Shown here in pieces: positions 8,831 through 18,474 of a stretch of DNA of 64,000 nt. Origin of the DNA: Erinaceus europaeus (lineage: Eukaryota > Chordata > Mammalia > Eulipotyphla > Erinaceidae); the NCBI RefSeq assembly GCF_950295315.1, contig NC_080175.1, forward strand, positions 87,568,161-87,632,160, written 5' to 3'. The notes beneath the pieces are model-generated. The model made no database searches. It was not told the DNA's origin and worked only from the letters and a program-made list of their open reading frames with translations. The translations under genes were made by a program, and so were the position numbers. Position 1 is the stretch's first letter. Each line of letters begins with the position of its first letter.

Positions 8831-9428
8831 AAAATGGAGACTTCAGAATATTTACATGTGAATAAGTCTCTAAAAATGCATCTAACGAGCAGACTTTGCC
8901 AAAGGACACATAGTGTAATAGAAATAAAGTATCATTTTTTAATGACTCTCTTAAACATCATTCCCCTGTTTTAGTCCCAGATTATAAAAGAAGTGAATAG
9001 AAGAAAAAAGATGGATGGGTATTTTAAAAACAGTGATGAATAGCCTTTGGATAGGCTGCAAAATGTAGAGAGAAGTATACTTTCCTACAAAATTAGCAAA
9101 AGATACATTTCAGCTGTTAAGATGCTACATGTGTTAGGAATTATTTTGTATGCCCTATGCTTGTCTTCTGATACAAATACCTTATTATTCTTTTCTTTTC
9201 TTTTACATTAACAGTCATGAGGCAATTCCTAAAAGCTTAGTAATTACACTGAAGTTCAGGTATTTTGATATCATGTTCCGTCACAAACCACCTGTCTACA
9301 ATCTTTAAGTCATAAACTCACCGCAAGACATAGGTATTATGACTGACACAAATGTTGATATATTTTCTCTTAGAATCTGAGGTGCTATTAAAGAACGTTG
9401 CAAATTTTCACCAGGATTAAAATAATAT

Positions 9429-9474
9429 AATAAGGCAGGATAATTAAAATGCCTTTTAATTATCCTGCCTTATT
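9429..9474. repeat. Perfect 21-bp inverted repeat with 4-nt loop
   Basis: Left arm 9429-9449 is the exact reverse complement of right arm 9454-9474, with loop TGCC at 9450-9453. The arm begins AATAAGGCAGGATAA. RNA from either strand would fold into a perfect 21-bp hairpin. It does not look like a SINE or microsatellite. Confidence 0.95.
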
Positions 9475-9605
9475 TACAGATTTTGGTCAATAATAACTGC
9501 CATTTCTCTTCTTGTTCTTGAGCAAGTCAACAGAAGCAGTATTTAATACATTTGATATATTAGATAAACTTCTGTGTAGCATTTGCATTTAAAAGTTTTA
9601 AACTC

Positions 9606-9888
9606 GGGAGTCGGGCTGTAGTGCAGCGGGTTAAGCGCAGGTGGCGCAAAACACAAGGACCGGCATAAGGATCCTGGTTTGAACCCCGGCTACCCACCTG
9701 CAGGGGAGTCGCTTCACAGGCGGTGAAGCAGGTCTGCAGGTGTCTGTCTTTCTCTCCCCCTCTCTGTCTTCCCCCCCCTCTCCGTTTCTCTCTGTCCTAT
9801 CCAACAATGACGACAATAATAACTACAACAATAAAACAACAAGGGCAACAAAAGGGAATAAATAAATAAAATAAAATATTTAAAAAAA
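9606..9888 (+). mobile_element. Main SINE, sense, young copy
   Basis: Full-length, flanked by the perfect 15-bp duplication AAAAGTTTTAAACTC (9591-9605 and 9889-9903). Head GGGAGTCGGGCTGTAGTGC marks a subfamily shared with the antisense copies at 28643 and 61010. The long exact duplication suggests a recent insertion. Confidence 0.95.
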
Positions 9889-10155
9889 AAAAGTTTTAAA
9901 CTCAATACAATGCTTTTCCAGCATAAATGGTCAGGGATAAAATATAGTACACATTTATTGAATGAAAGAATTAGTAAACACATGATTTTGTCCATAGCCA
10001 GTAAATAAATAAAAGGAAGGTAAAAATGTCCAACCTATTTTAGACTTAAACACCTCTGTGTAAGACAAAGTCTAATTATCATGTAGGATCAAATTAGCAG
10101 AAACAGATTATTTTAGGAGACTATAAGGAGAGAACTCTGAGTCCTCCGAATTTAA

Positions 10156-10305
10156 TTTTTGAAGATTTTATTTATTTCCAAATGAGGAGAGAGAGAGAGA
10201 GAGAGAGAGAGCGCGCTAAACATCACTCTGGAATATGTGCTGCTGGGAATTGAACTTGGGACCTCATGCTTGACAGCTTTATCAACTGCTCCACCTCCCA
10301 GACCA
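10156..10305 (-). mobile_element. SINE-2-like, antisense, with (GA)n
   Basis: 'GAAGATTTTATTTATTT' tail complement, a (GA)n run, 'CATCACTCTGGAATATGTGCTGCTGGGAATTGAAC', then 'TGCTCCACCTCCCAGACCACC'. Its closest relative in the window is 42505-42670. Confidence 0.8.
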
Positions 10306-10539
10306 CCCAAATTTAAATGTTAAGAAGCAGAGCTCCCCGAACTATGAAATCTGTTTAAATGCTTACCTGATGATATTTTTTGGTGATAATGATAATAATA
10401 ATAATAATCAAATGATATTTATTATTCCAGGAAATTTAATTTAACTTGAATTCATGCTACTGGATCAAGGAGAAACTTAAAATTTATAATATAACATTAT
10501 GTTTATATGTCCATAAAATTTTGGGATCCATCTTTTAAA

Positions 10540-10815
10540 AACTTTTTTTTTTATTATCGGGGAGTGGTAATGGTTCACATTAAAGTGGACATTTTCTCAT
10601 CTCCATGAATGGTGACACGGCCTAGGTCTATTTCCACCATTATGCACCATGACCCCAAAGCCTCCCCAACTCTTTCTACTTTCCCTCCCCAGAGGTATTT
10701 GTTTTGATGCAATACATCAGCCTAGTCCATTTTTTTTACAGTGTTTCCCCTTTCTATTCTTGCTTATTAAGTTCTACCCCTGAGTGAGGTCATCTATGGG
10801 ATTTATTGGGAAGTC
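10540..10815 (-). mobile_element. L1 3' end, antisense (alpha type)
   Basis: The reverse complement reads 'GATGACCTCACTC..', 'AGCAAGAATAGAAAGGGGAAA' and 'TCATGGTGCATAATGGTGG', and ends 'GTGAACCATTACC' before a poly(A) (poly(T) at 10541-10552 on the plus strand). It parallels the end of the L1 at 8218-8830. Confidence 0.75.
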
Positions 10816-10849
10816 ATTTCTTGGATCAGATTTTTTGTTTAGCCATATT

Positions 10850-11045
10850 AATTTATTTTATCTTATTTGATAAAACAGAAATTGGAAGGAATGAGACAGA
10901 GGAGAGAAATAGAGAATTTGCAACACTGCTTCACAACTTGCAAAGTTTTTCTCCTGCAGGTGGAAACCAAGGACTTGAACCTAGGTCCTTGAGCATTGTA
11001 ACAAAAGTGCTAATCCAGGTATGCCACTGTCCAATCCCTCTCATT
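10850..11045 (-). mobile_element. Older SINE, antisense
   Basis: 'GAGACAGAGGAGAGAAATAG', 'CACTGCTTCACAACTTGCAAAG', 'TCCTGCAGGTGG', 'GGACTTGAACCTAGGTCCTTGAGCATTGTAAC' and 'TATGCCACTGTCCAATCCC' follow the antisense main-SINE order. It abuts the antisense L1 end. Confidence 0.75.
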
Positions 11046-11064
11046 TCCTCCCTATAAATTTAAT

Positions 11065-11203
11065 TTTGGGAGGAGGGGCCAAAGAGATGCCAGCATATGC
11101 TTAGTTCTTGTCTGTGGTGATATCATGGGATGAACCTGGGATCTGAATGACTTTAAGCATGAAAACACTGTGCTCTAGCATACTGAACTGTCTTCCTAGC
11201 ACC
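11065..11203. mobile_element. Diverged SINE-2 remnant
   Basis: 'GGGGCCAAAGAGATGCCAGC', 'GGGATGAACCTGGGATCTGA' and 'CATACTGAACTGTCTTCCTAGCACC' resemble SINE-2 internal blocks, but orientation and ends are unclear. Confidence 0.45.
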
Positions 11204-11329
11204 TTTTTGCTATTGTTGTCGTTGTTATTGTTGTTCTGTAAAAAGATGGTAAAATGCTTACATTTGTCATGTGTGCATGGGTTTGTGAGTGACTCCCATC
11301 TTATCTTCTGTTTGCTTTAAAATAAAGAA

Positions 11330-11460
11330 GAGGAAAGCTATCAGGGGAGGAGATGGGATATGGAGTTCTGGTGGCGGGAATTGTGTGGAATTGTATCCCT
11401 CTTATCTTACGGTCTTGTCAGTGGTTCCATCTTATAAATACAAATTTTAAAGAAATATTT
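11330..11460 (+). mobile_element. L1 beta 3'-end fragment
   Basis: 'GAAAGCTATCAGGGGAGG', 'GGGATATGGAGTTCTGGTGG', 'ATTGTGTGGAATTGTA' and 'TCTTATCTTACGGTCTTGTCAG', ending in ATAAATACAAATTTTAAA. The same end recurs at 14580, 17140, 19940, 20780 and 62560, and inverted at 56735. Confidence 0.8.
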
Positions 11461-11824
11461 ATAAGTAGGGCTATTTTAATAACTATCCACTCATAACTAT
11501 TATGTCAAACATTAACGGAACTAGAGACATCTGGTGGTGGAGAACTGAGGAAATTAGTCTTTGATCAACACAGGAGAAAAAGAAATGCCTCCCTGTAAAA
11601 AAACAAAAACAAACAAAAGAAGGAAAAGCATACGTGTTGTGCTTGCACAATACAGAATATGAATCGGCACTCTTTCTTTCCGTTTCAGCACTGGCTTTCC
11701 AGTCCTTCCAACTTCCTCCATGGTGTGGTGTCTCTGCCTTTCGAGGGAGTGACAGCAGCTCCCATGGCTTTGCCTTGCCTTTATTTGGCAGTAGTAAATA
11801 AGCCAAAGACTTGAATCTGACTGT

Positions 11825-12078
11825 TTTTTTTTTTTTTTTATTTTCATTCATTCTTTCCTCTATGTTTTTTTTTTTTTTTAAAGCAACATCTAGTACTTCA
11901 GCTCATCCTTGGCAACTTCAGTCTTGCTTGGACTACCATCAATAATGGTGTTAACACAAAGTGACTGGTGCCAGGAACTCAGGTTCTGTGGTACCAGTGG
12001 CCTTTCTGGCCATCGTTCCTGTGCACCTGCGGCTGCCGCTGCAGAATCAGGCCATCCATAAACCTTTAATCCCCTCAT
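11825..12078 (-). pseudogene. Possible retrocopy fragment with poly(A), source unknown
   Basis: On the minus strand a 62-codon frame (12078 to 11890) with a CpG-bearing, Ala-rich segment ends at TAG. It is followed by two A15-type runs at 11866-11879 and 11824-11838. Local GC richness and the poly(A) suggest a processed-transcript remnant. I do not recognise the protein, and no target-site duplication was identified. It could equally be chance. Confidence 0.25.
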
Positions 12079-12430
12079 GGTTCACTAGCTTGGATTTGAA
12101 AGCCACTGCAAGCATGTAGAGATATTTCATGGAAAGAGTAAAGGCACCTGAGAGAATATTCTTATCAGTTTTTCTTCTACATTTCCTACTTCATAAACAG
12201 TCTTTTCTTATTTTTTTTTTACTTGATTCAGAACTATTAGAATAGGTGAGTAAAATTTCCAAATTGGAACTATGAATCAAAGAACATCTTCTACTCCAAG
12301 ACATTCCATCTGTCAACATGAAGGCATTTTTATATTCTTTTCCTTAAGGATGTTTACTAGGTGGTGACTAGAGAAAATTTTCACTGGGAAAATTTCAATA
12401 GGAAATGCTCATGTTATGAATTCTTCATTC

Positions 12431-12433
<3 letters not shown>

Positions 12434-12468
<35 letters not shown>

Positions 12469-12471
12469 TCA

Positions 12472-12520
<49 letters not shown>
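12434..12520. repeat. (TG)n microsatellite, two blocks
   Basis: Two TG runs separated by 'TATTCATTAG', about 85 bp in all. Confidence 0.95.
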
Positions 12521-12521
<1 letters not shown>

Positions 12522-12974
12522 CAGTATCATTCAAAATGTATAATCACTAGTTGGTTTTCCTCTACCTATAGCCCAACAAAGTTTGGCTCATTTTCAACTA
12601 CTAGAGATGTGAAGCCTGAATTATTGAAGAAAGGTATGTTCCTAAAATTTTTTTTTATGTGTGAACTGAATGTGTCAGGATTTTCTTGACATAAAGTAAA
12701 CTAAATAAAAAAAACAGTATAATCTCTCATGAAATCTTAACATAATGGAATCAAGCTGTGGGTTGTGAGTTTGTTACTATATAGTCATTTGAGAGCCTAA
12801 TAAAACATTAATAGTCCATGTCTCCATAAAATATAAATTAAATTCTAATAAGATGAAGAGCTAAAAAGAAAGACCACTTCAATCAAAATCTTAATAGGAC
12901 ACTACATGAAAAATTTTGTTATAAAGGAAGATATCTTTTTTACACCTAAAAATGAAATCTTAAAAAATAAATTA

Positions 12975-13160
12975 GAAGGAGTCCAGTGGGGGCTCACCCC
13001 ATAGAACACACATATTACCCTGCATGAAGAACTGAATTCAAGTCCCTAGTCCCCACCTGCAGGGGATTCTTCACAAATGGTAAAGCAGTGCTTAGTGAAA
13101 GTGTCTCTCCTTCTCTCTGCCTTGATTTACCTCTGACTCTCACCCTTTATCAAAAAAAAA
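12975..13160 (+). mobile_element. SINE, sense, diverged
   Basis: Head 'AAGGAGTCCAGTGGGGGCTCACC', 'CACACATATTACCCTGCATGAAGAACTG', 'CCCCACCTGCAGGGGATTCTTCACAAATGG', then a pyrimidine-rich body. Confidence 0.7.
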
Positions 13161-13213
13161 AGTAGAAAAAGAGAAGTGAAGTGACATGAAGAAAAGAGAA
13201 GAGAAGAAGATGG

Positions 13214-13215
<2 letters not shown>

Positions 13216-13255
<40 letters not shown>
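13216..13255. repeat. (AG)n microsatellite
   Basis: About 20 AG units. It borders the inverted L1 beta segment. A CT-rich tract also lies beyond the matching segment near 41700, so it may derive from the element. Confidence 0.9.
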
Positions 13256-13258
<3 letters not shown>

Positions 13259-13798
13259 GCCTGCCACAAACAGTGTACCATGGAGATACTGAGTCCAAGC
13301 AATAATGATGGTGGTAAAAAATAATCAATTAGGTTGTGATTGGCAGATGCAATAGTATTTGATATGAACTGAGAGAAGCATGCAGGAAAGTGGGACCCCA
13401 CCCTGAGGTTCCAGGACTGGGGGAAATATAGGCTCTATAGTGGAAATGTGAGGTTCCAGCTGTCTTAGGGCTCAAGAAGACAATGGATAGTTATTGTTAT
13501 CATCACATTATTTGATGATTGGGTTAACTTTGTGTTGGGTAGTATGCCACCTCCCCCTGGCTTCTGCTTAACCATATGTCTATATAGGGATTTACTGATC
13601 CAAAGCTTTGGTCTATTTACATAAATCACTTTTACATAAAGCACTCCAGGGCATTGGTGGTTCAGTGATAGGATTTTCGCCTGCTCCACCCCCTCCTTGT
13701 CACACCCTGATCTCTTCTTTGTCACACCCTGATTTTCACCAGTCACTTTTCTCTCCACCCTCTCTATATCACATCCTGTTTCCACCCTACTTGGAGAG

Positions 13799-13806
13799 TA
13801 TAAAAA
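13799..13806 (+). promoter_or_regulatory. TATA box of solo LTR 2
   Basis: TATAAAAA in the context GGAGAGTATAAAAACAGCTGC. An ATTAAA lies only 22 bp downstream (13821), so the poly(A) hexamer would sit at or before the start of transcription. Confidence 0.6.
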
Positions 13807-13820
13807 CAGCTGCTCTTCTG

Positions 13821-13826
13821 ATTAAA
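13821..13826 (+). terminator. Candidate LTR 2 poly(A) signal
   Basis: ATTAAA followed by about 180 bp of GC-richer R/U5-like sequence. The close spacing to the TATA box is unusual but known in some retroviruses where the hexamer lies in U3. Confidence 0.45.
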
Positions 13827-14304
13827 GACACTTGGAAATTGCTTTCCGGCTCCAAGAGTTCCAGAGTGTATCTCCTGCAGAAGTTGGTGCAGCACGAGTT
13901 CCTGACCCCTCTCCCACACAGCAGCCTAGATCAGCTCCAGTTGAGTTCTCTCCAACCCAGAGAGCACTAGCTCGGGAAGAAGTACCCTCAGGCTATCCCG
14001 GCAACTTTGAAAAGTCCCTTTGCTAGGATTTGCTGTATAATACCCAGCATCTTGTATATAGCTGTGCCACCGGTTGCTTCTGTTCTCCCTGGTCTAGGCT
14101 TTTGAGAGAGTCAACATATCAAAGACTCAGCCTATGTATTAAAAAGACTCAGTCTTTGCTTTAAAAAGTTAGAGACATACAATCAATTTTTCCCCTCCTC
14201 TCACATTAATTAAATAGTGATTTATATGACTACAATTTAATATGAGTGTACATAAACACCATTCCCACCACCAAAAGACTGTGTCCCATCCTACCTACCC
14301 ACCC

Positions 14305-14605
14305 CCGTGACCCCACCCGCAGAGCTTCATTTCCCCAGAGCCCCACCCTACTAGGGAAAGAGAGAGGCAGTCTGGGAGTATGGATCGACCAGTCAATGCC
14401 CATGTTCAGCGGGGAAGCAATTACAGAAGCCAGACCTTCCATCTTCTGTATCCCACAATGGCCTTGGGTCCATACTCCCAGAGGGATAAAGAATAGGAAA
14501 GTTATCAGGGGAGGGGAAGGGATATAGAGATCTGGTGGTGGGAATTATGTGAAGTTGTACCCCTCCTATCTTATGGTTTTGTTAATGTCTCCTTTTTAAA
14601 ATAAA
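14305..14605 (+). mobile_element. L1 beta 3' end, sense
   Basis: 'CCCCAGAGCCCCACCCTACTAGGG', 'GGCAGTCTGGGAGTATGG', 'GGAAGCAATTACAGAAGCCAGACC' and the conserved terminal block ending 'TTATGGTTTTGTTAATGTCTCC', then an A-rich tail. It directly follows an inverted piece of the same element family. Confidence 0.85.
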
Positions 14606-14621
14606 TTAAAAAATAATTAAT

Positions 14622-14790
14622 TAGAGCCAGCAAAGTAGTTCACTTGGGTAAATCATGCCTGTACCATGTGCTTGACCCAGGTTTGAGCCAGGCCTCCCCC
14701 ACACTGAAGAAAGCTTCAGATCTGTGGTTTCTTCCCCTTCTTTATCTCTTTTTCTCTTTGCCTCTTTCTTAAAAGCTATGTTACTTTTAC
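14622..14790 (+). mobile_element. Old SINE, sense
   Basis: 'TAGAGCCAGCAAAGTAGTTCACTTGGGTAAATCATG', 'GACCCAGGTTTGAGCCAGGCC' (B-box-like) and a pyrimidine body. The relative at 34374 has a similar head. Confidence 0.65.
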
Positions 14791-14990
14791 TGATCAATAA
14801 TAAAACTGTTAACAATTAAAATTGAGATAATACTTACATATGTATATACATATACATTCATCAGATATTAGATGAGTTCATGAACTCTAACAGGTTATAA
14901 TGAGACAGAGAGTAAAATCCAAAATGTCTTCAAAAACAGAGTTAAGCTATTTTAAAGGCATTTAGAAATACTATAGAAAGTGTATTCATG

Positions 14991-15199
14991 AGGGGGGGCA
15001 GGTGGTGGCATACCTGGTTGAGCACACATGTTATAATGTCTAAGGACCCCAGTCCCCTGCAGGGGGAAAGCTTCACGAGTGGTGAAGCAGGGCTACAGGC
15101 GTTTCTCTCTCTCTCTCCCTCTCTATCTTCCCCTTCCCTCTTGATTTATGGCTTTCTTTATCCAATAAATAAACAAAATATAATAAAAATACAAAAAAT
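14991..15199 (+). mobile_element. SINE, sense, ATGTTATAATG subfamily
   Basis: Head 'GGTGGTGGCATACCTGGTTGAGCACACATGTTATAATG', 'GGAAAGCTTCACGAGTGGTGAAGCAGGGC', tail CCAATAAATAAAC. Flanks AGAAAGTGTATTCATG at 14975-14990 and AGAAAGTATATTCATG at 15200-15215. This SINE reused the duplicated target of the L1 beta copy that follows. Confidence 0.92.
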
Positions 15200-15720
15200 A
15201 GAAAGTATATTCATGGCAGACCGCATAAGCCTAATACTGGTTTGGATACAACAAATACATATGACACTCAGCGCTTTAACAACTGGGAAAAAGTCTAAGC
15301 TCATTGAATAAAGAAAGGACTACAAAAGATGGATAAGAGCAAGAGACTCGTTCACTTAATAACAGACTTTTGGGTCAGTACAGGGCAAACTCCATCATCT
15401 GGGGCCCTCATTAGGAAATCCCTAGATTCTCACACAGAATGATATGATGGGTCTAGACTTCTGCTTGATCCCTTGGTCCACCATCACTGGTCATTTCCAT
15501 CAGGAAACTCAGCAAAAGCCTTCATATGGGCCACTCCAGGAACTTGACCTCCCTTTAAAGTAGCAACAGTAAGGACTGCACCACTCTCTGAAGGGAGGGT
15601 TGAGTCATCCTACCCTGCCACTTGAGGAAGACTGGTTATGAACAAAGTGCAGCCTAGAATATTCCAAGGTGTAACCATGAACTGTGAGCTCAGACCAACA
15701 GGGACAAGAGGTTACTCAGG

Positions 15721-15980
15721 GAGTCGGTGGTAGCGCAGTGGGTAAAGCGCACTCACATAGCACAAAGGGCAAGGAAAGGACCCCCACCCACAGGGGGTCG
15801 CTTCACAAGCTGTGAAGCAGGTCTGCAGGTGTCTGACTTACTCTCCCCTCTCTGTCTTCCCTTCCTCTCTCCATTTCTCTCTGTCCTATCCAACAATGAT
15901 GACACCAATAACAACAATAATAACTACACCAATAAAACAACAAGGGCAACAAAGGGGAATAAATAAATAAATATTTTAAA
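15721..15980 (+). mobile_element. Main SINE, sense, nested in L1 beta
   Basis: Perfect 15-bp duplication AAGAGGTTACTCAGG at 15706-15720 and 15981-15995. Head GAGTCGGTGGTAGCGCAGTGGG. The region between the A and B boxes is partly deleted. Confidence 0.95.
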
Positions 15981-16004
15981 AAGAGGTTACTCAGGCTCCT
16001 GTAT

Positions 16005-16022
16005 ATATATATATATATATAA
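16005..16022. repeat. (AT)n microsatellite
   Basis: Short AT run just after the SINE duplication. Confidence 0.8.
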
Positions 16023-16429
16023 TTCTTGGGTCAGGTGGATGGAGTTGACGGTTTTATTCATAGTTTGCTAGCTAGTCTCTGCCCTAATACAACTGTCTAG
16101 CCCTTTTCTCAACTCTGACAGCAATATTGTCCAACTCCATGTTAGCTATCAAACTCAAGCAAAAACTACAAAAGTCATAATCCTCTAAGAACAACTTAAA
16201 AAATAATTTCTCTTTTATTTCCACCCTGAAATTCCTGTTCTCATCTGATCTATTCAAACTTTTTGGTTCTTGTTCATTAATAATTTTAGCCTTTTTTTAT
16301 TTTACAGCCTTTCAGCAACCAAGTGCAGATGCTATCATAATTCCATCCTAATTTCCCTGGACAGATGACCTCACTAATGTGCCCTGGAATCTCACCTTTC
16401 CAGAGCCGTGATGGGGGTATGAATCATCC

Positions 16430-16520
16430 TACTTTATTTTTATTTTTTATTTTTAATTATTTTATTTATTGGATAGAAACAGAGAGAAATCCAGAGAAGA
16501 GGGGAGACAGAGAGTAAGAA

Positions 16521-16581
<61 letters not shown>

Positions 16582-16702
16582 GGCAGCCCTGCTTCAGCAC
16601 TCCTGAAGTTTTCCCCCTGCAGGTGAGGACCGGGGGTTTTAACCTGGGTCCTTATGCATTGTAACATGGGTGCTTAACCAGATGCGCCACCACCTGGTCC
16701 CC
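16430..16702 (-). mobile_element. SINE, antisense, with (GATA)n, nested in L1 beta
   Basis: T-rich tail complement, 'GGATAGAAACAGAGAGAAATCC', a (GATA)n run of about 60 bp at 16520-16580, 'CCCTGCTTCAGCACTCCTGAAG', 'CCCCCTGCAGGTGAGGACCGGGGG' and 'ACCAGATGCGCCACCACCTGGTCCCC'. This is the ATGTTACAATG subfamily in reverse. Confidence 0.92.
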
Positions 16703-17604
16703 TAGTGATCAACCTTCCAAAGCCCATGTCAAACAGAAAAGCAATTAAAGAAGCCAGAATTCCCACCTTCTGGACCCCAAAAGGAATTCTGATAAATATT
16801 CCCAGAGAGAGAGAAATAGTAGGAGAAGATGACTAGAGGCTTCTAAACCTCAACTCCATCAGGACCTAGAGAGAGAAGAAAAAAAGGAAAGACAATTCAG
16901 AAGTAATAATAGGTGTAGGTGTGACTTAGAAAGAAAGAGAAGACAGGACCATAGAAAAAGTGGGCAAATATATACAAATATAGACAGATAGTTATAGAAA
17001 AAAACCCATATCTGCAACCTTGGGAGAACTATTGTAGCTTTCAATAGAGGGGATGGAGATATAGAATTCTGGTGGTGTGAAAGCTGCAGAATTATATCCC
17101 TGTTATCTTATAGCTTTGTATATCAATATGTCAGTAATAAAATTTTAAAAATATTAAAAAAAAGAAAGTGTATTCATAAATAGAAATAGCATAGCCAAGA
17201 CAAAGATAATTCAATCTAATGTTCATATAATCAAATGCATAAGTATATCAGTCTTTTCTGTGGCCTTTACAAATGGGTTTGGCTTGCTGTCTGCTGAAGA
17301 AAATCCATTATTGGCAAAGGTTTTATACACAAGAGATCTGGTTTATTTTGATAAAATTAAAATTTAAAGACCACTTCTCTCCATGATTGTTTTGTTGTCT
17401 GTAAGAATTCCAAATTAAAGAGTGGCTTTAAGCATATGGATGGGGTTAAGATACCATCTGTAGTCTGTGTGGGACTTCATACATGCTAAATATTGGAAAC
17501 ATTTCTCAATCAACACTGCTCTAAGTAATAAGTGGAAAAAACAGATACTCAAACTTTGCTGGTAAGAAACCAAGTAACTACCAAGCAATTCTAAGAACAT
17601 AATG

Positions 17605-17730
17605 TATAGGGCTAGGGATATAGCACTGTGGTTATGCAAAAAGACTGAGCCACTAAAATTTTCAGGTTCAGTCTTCAGCACCATCATCAGCCAGAGCTCA
17701 GCAGTACTCTGATTAAAAAAATAAACAAAC
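17605..17730 (+). mobile_element. SINE-2, sense
   Basis: 'GGGCTAGGGATATAGCACTGTGGTTATGCAAAAAGACTGAG', 'TTCAGGTTCAGTCTTCAGCACC' and 'CAGAGCTCAGCAGTACTCTG', followed by A-rich sequence. Confidence 0.8.
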
Positions 17731-17866
17731 ACAATGTACAGATACTCATACAGTTTCATACAAAATATTCTAGGATATTCCTTATTGAAATTGGTGGAAC
17801 TGGCAAACTATAAATTTAGATCTGAGGAATTCTGAATAAATCCAGCATATATATATATACTTAGTA

Positions 17867-17867
<1 letters not shown>

Positions 17868-17900
<33 letters not shown>
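17868..17900. repeat. (CA)n microsatellite
   Basis: About 16 AC units flanked by TATATA. Confidence 0.95.
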
Positions 17901-17904
<4 letters not shown>

Positions 17905-17905
<1 letters not shown>

Positions 17906-18039
17906 AACTTGACTCTTATAAGGCAAAGCATATCTTCATATCTACAATATAGGCATGCTATGGTGTAAGTGATTTAAAAGAAAATTCACTCTAGATTCTA
18001 AAGGAAAGAATTGACATCATTACATTTTTCATGTTCCTA
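17905..18039. repeat. Short local duplication, unit 1
   Basis: 135 bases that recur at 19123-19260 in the same orientation with about a dozen differences, from 'AAACTTGACTCT' to 'CATGTTCCTA'. This unit is in unique-looking DNA and may be the donor. Confidence 0.92.
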
Positions 18040-18232
18040 GAGATCCCTCCCTTATTCTTTTTTACTTTAGATATAACATATAGAATCTTCACAATTGGCC
18101 TTTTCCTCTAGATATCACACTTTTATTTATCTTGTGATAATTGGATTCTCTCTAAAGTGTAGCATAAGTTTATATGAATTACTGGAGAAAATGCTATGGA
18201 ACGGGAAACAAAGAGAACATAATTTCATCTTT

Positions 18233-18416
18233 TTTAAAATTTATTAATGGATAGAGACAGTATTTGAGAGGGGAGAGGAGATACGGAGAGAGACATATAT
18301 CTGCAGCCCTGCTTCAGCACTCATGAAGATTTCCCCCTGCAGGTGGGGACCAGAGGTTTGAACCTGGGTCTGTAATGTGTGCACTTAACCAGGTATGCCA
18401 CCAACTGGCCCCTCAC
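18233..18416 (-). mobile_element. SINE, antisense
   Basis: Flanked by AATTTCATCTTT at 18221-18232 and 18417-18428. Contains 'CCCTGCTTCAGCACTCATGAAG', 'TGCAGGTGGGGACCAGAGGTTTGAACCTGGGTC' and 'ACCAGGTATGCCACC'. Confidence 0.92.
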
Positions 18417-18474
18417 AATTTCATCTTTAACATGCAAACACAAACATGCACACTCCATTGTTGTTCTGCATTTT

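Larger units (their letters stand above)
13531..14003 (+). mobile_element. Solo LTR 2, inserted in L1 beta
   Basis: A 473-bp insertion starting TGTGTTGGG and ending ATCCCGGCA, with 4-bp ACTT duplications at 13527-13530 and 14004-14007. Comparison with the uninterrupted sequence at 41375-41400 shows the empty site, which makes the boundaries strong. It carries a TATA box and ATTAAA. A 4-bp duplication and TG...CA ends fit a gammaretrovirus-like (ERV1) LTR by inference. No internal retroviral sequence is present. Confidence 0.85.
13260..14300 (-). mobile_element. Inverted L1 beta 3' UTR segment, split by LTR 2
   Basis: Outside the LTR insertion (13531-14003) the minus strand matches the sequence downstream of L1 ORF2 at 41060-41640. 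Shared blocks include 'TGGGATGGGACACAGTCTTTTGGTGGTGGGAATGGTGTTTATGTACACTC' (in reverse at 14245-14295), 'CAGAAGCAAC.GGTGGCA.AGCTATATACAA', 'ACAGCAAATCCTA.CAAAGGGA' and 'TTCCTGCATGCTTCTCTCA'. Its orientation is opposite to the 3' end that follows at 14305, consistent with a 5' inversion formed by twin priming. Confidence 0.8.
15216..17162 (+). mobile_element. 5'-truncated L1 beta copy carrying two nested SINEs
   Basis: AGAAAGTGTATTCAT recurs at 17163-17177 and matches the sequence before 15216, so these bound one insertion. About 1.4 kb remains without the SINEs at 15721-15980 and 16430-16702. The 5' half (15370-15700) is the reverse complement of 38640-38945. The 3' end has the beta terminal block 'GGAGATATAGAATTCTGGTGGTG' and an A-rich tail. 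No ORF2 coding is included, so it is 3' UTR only. Confidence 0.82.

Noticed and set aside
12434..12520. Cys/Val-repeat protein frame at 12435-12689
   Set aside because: It is translation of the (TG)n microsatellite.
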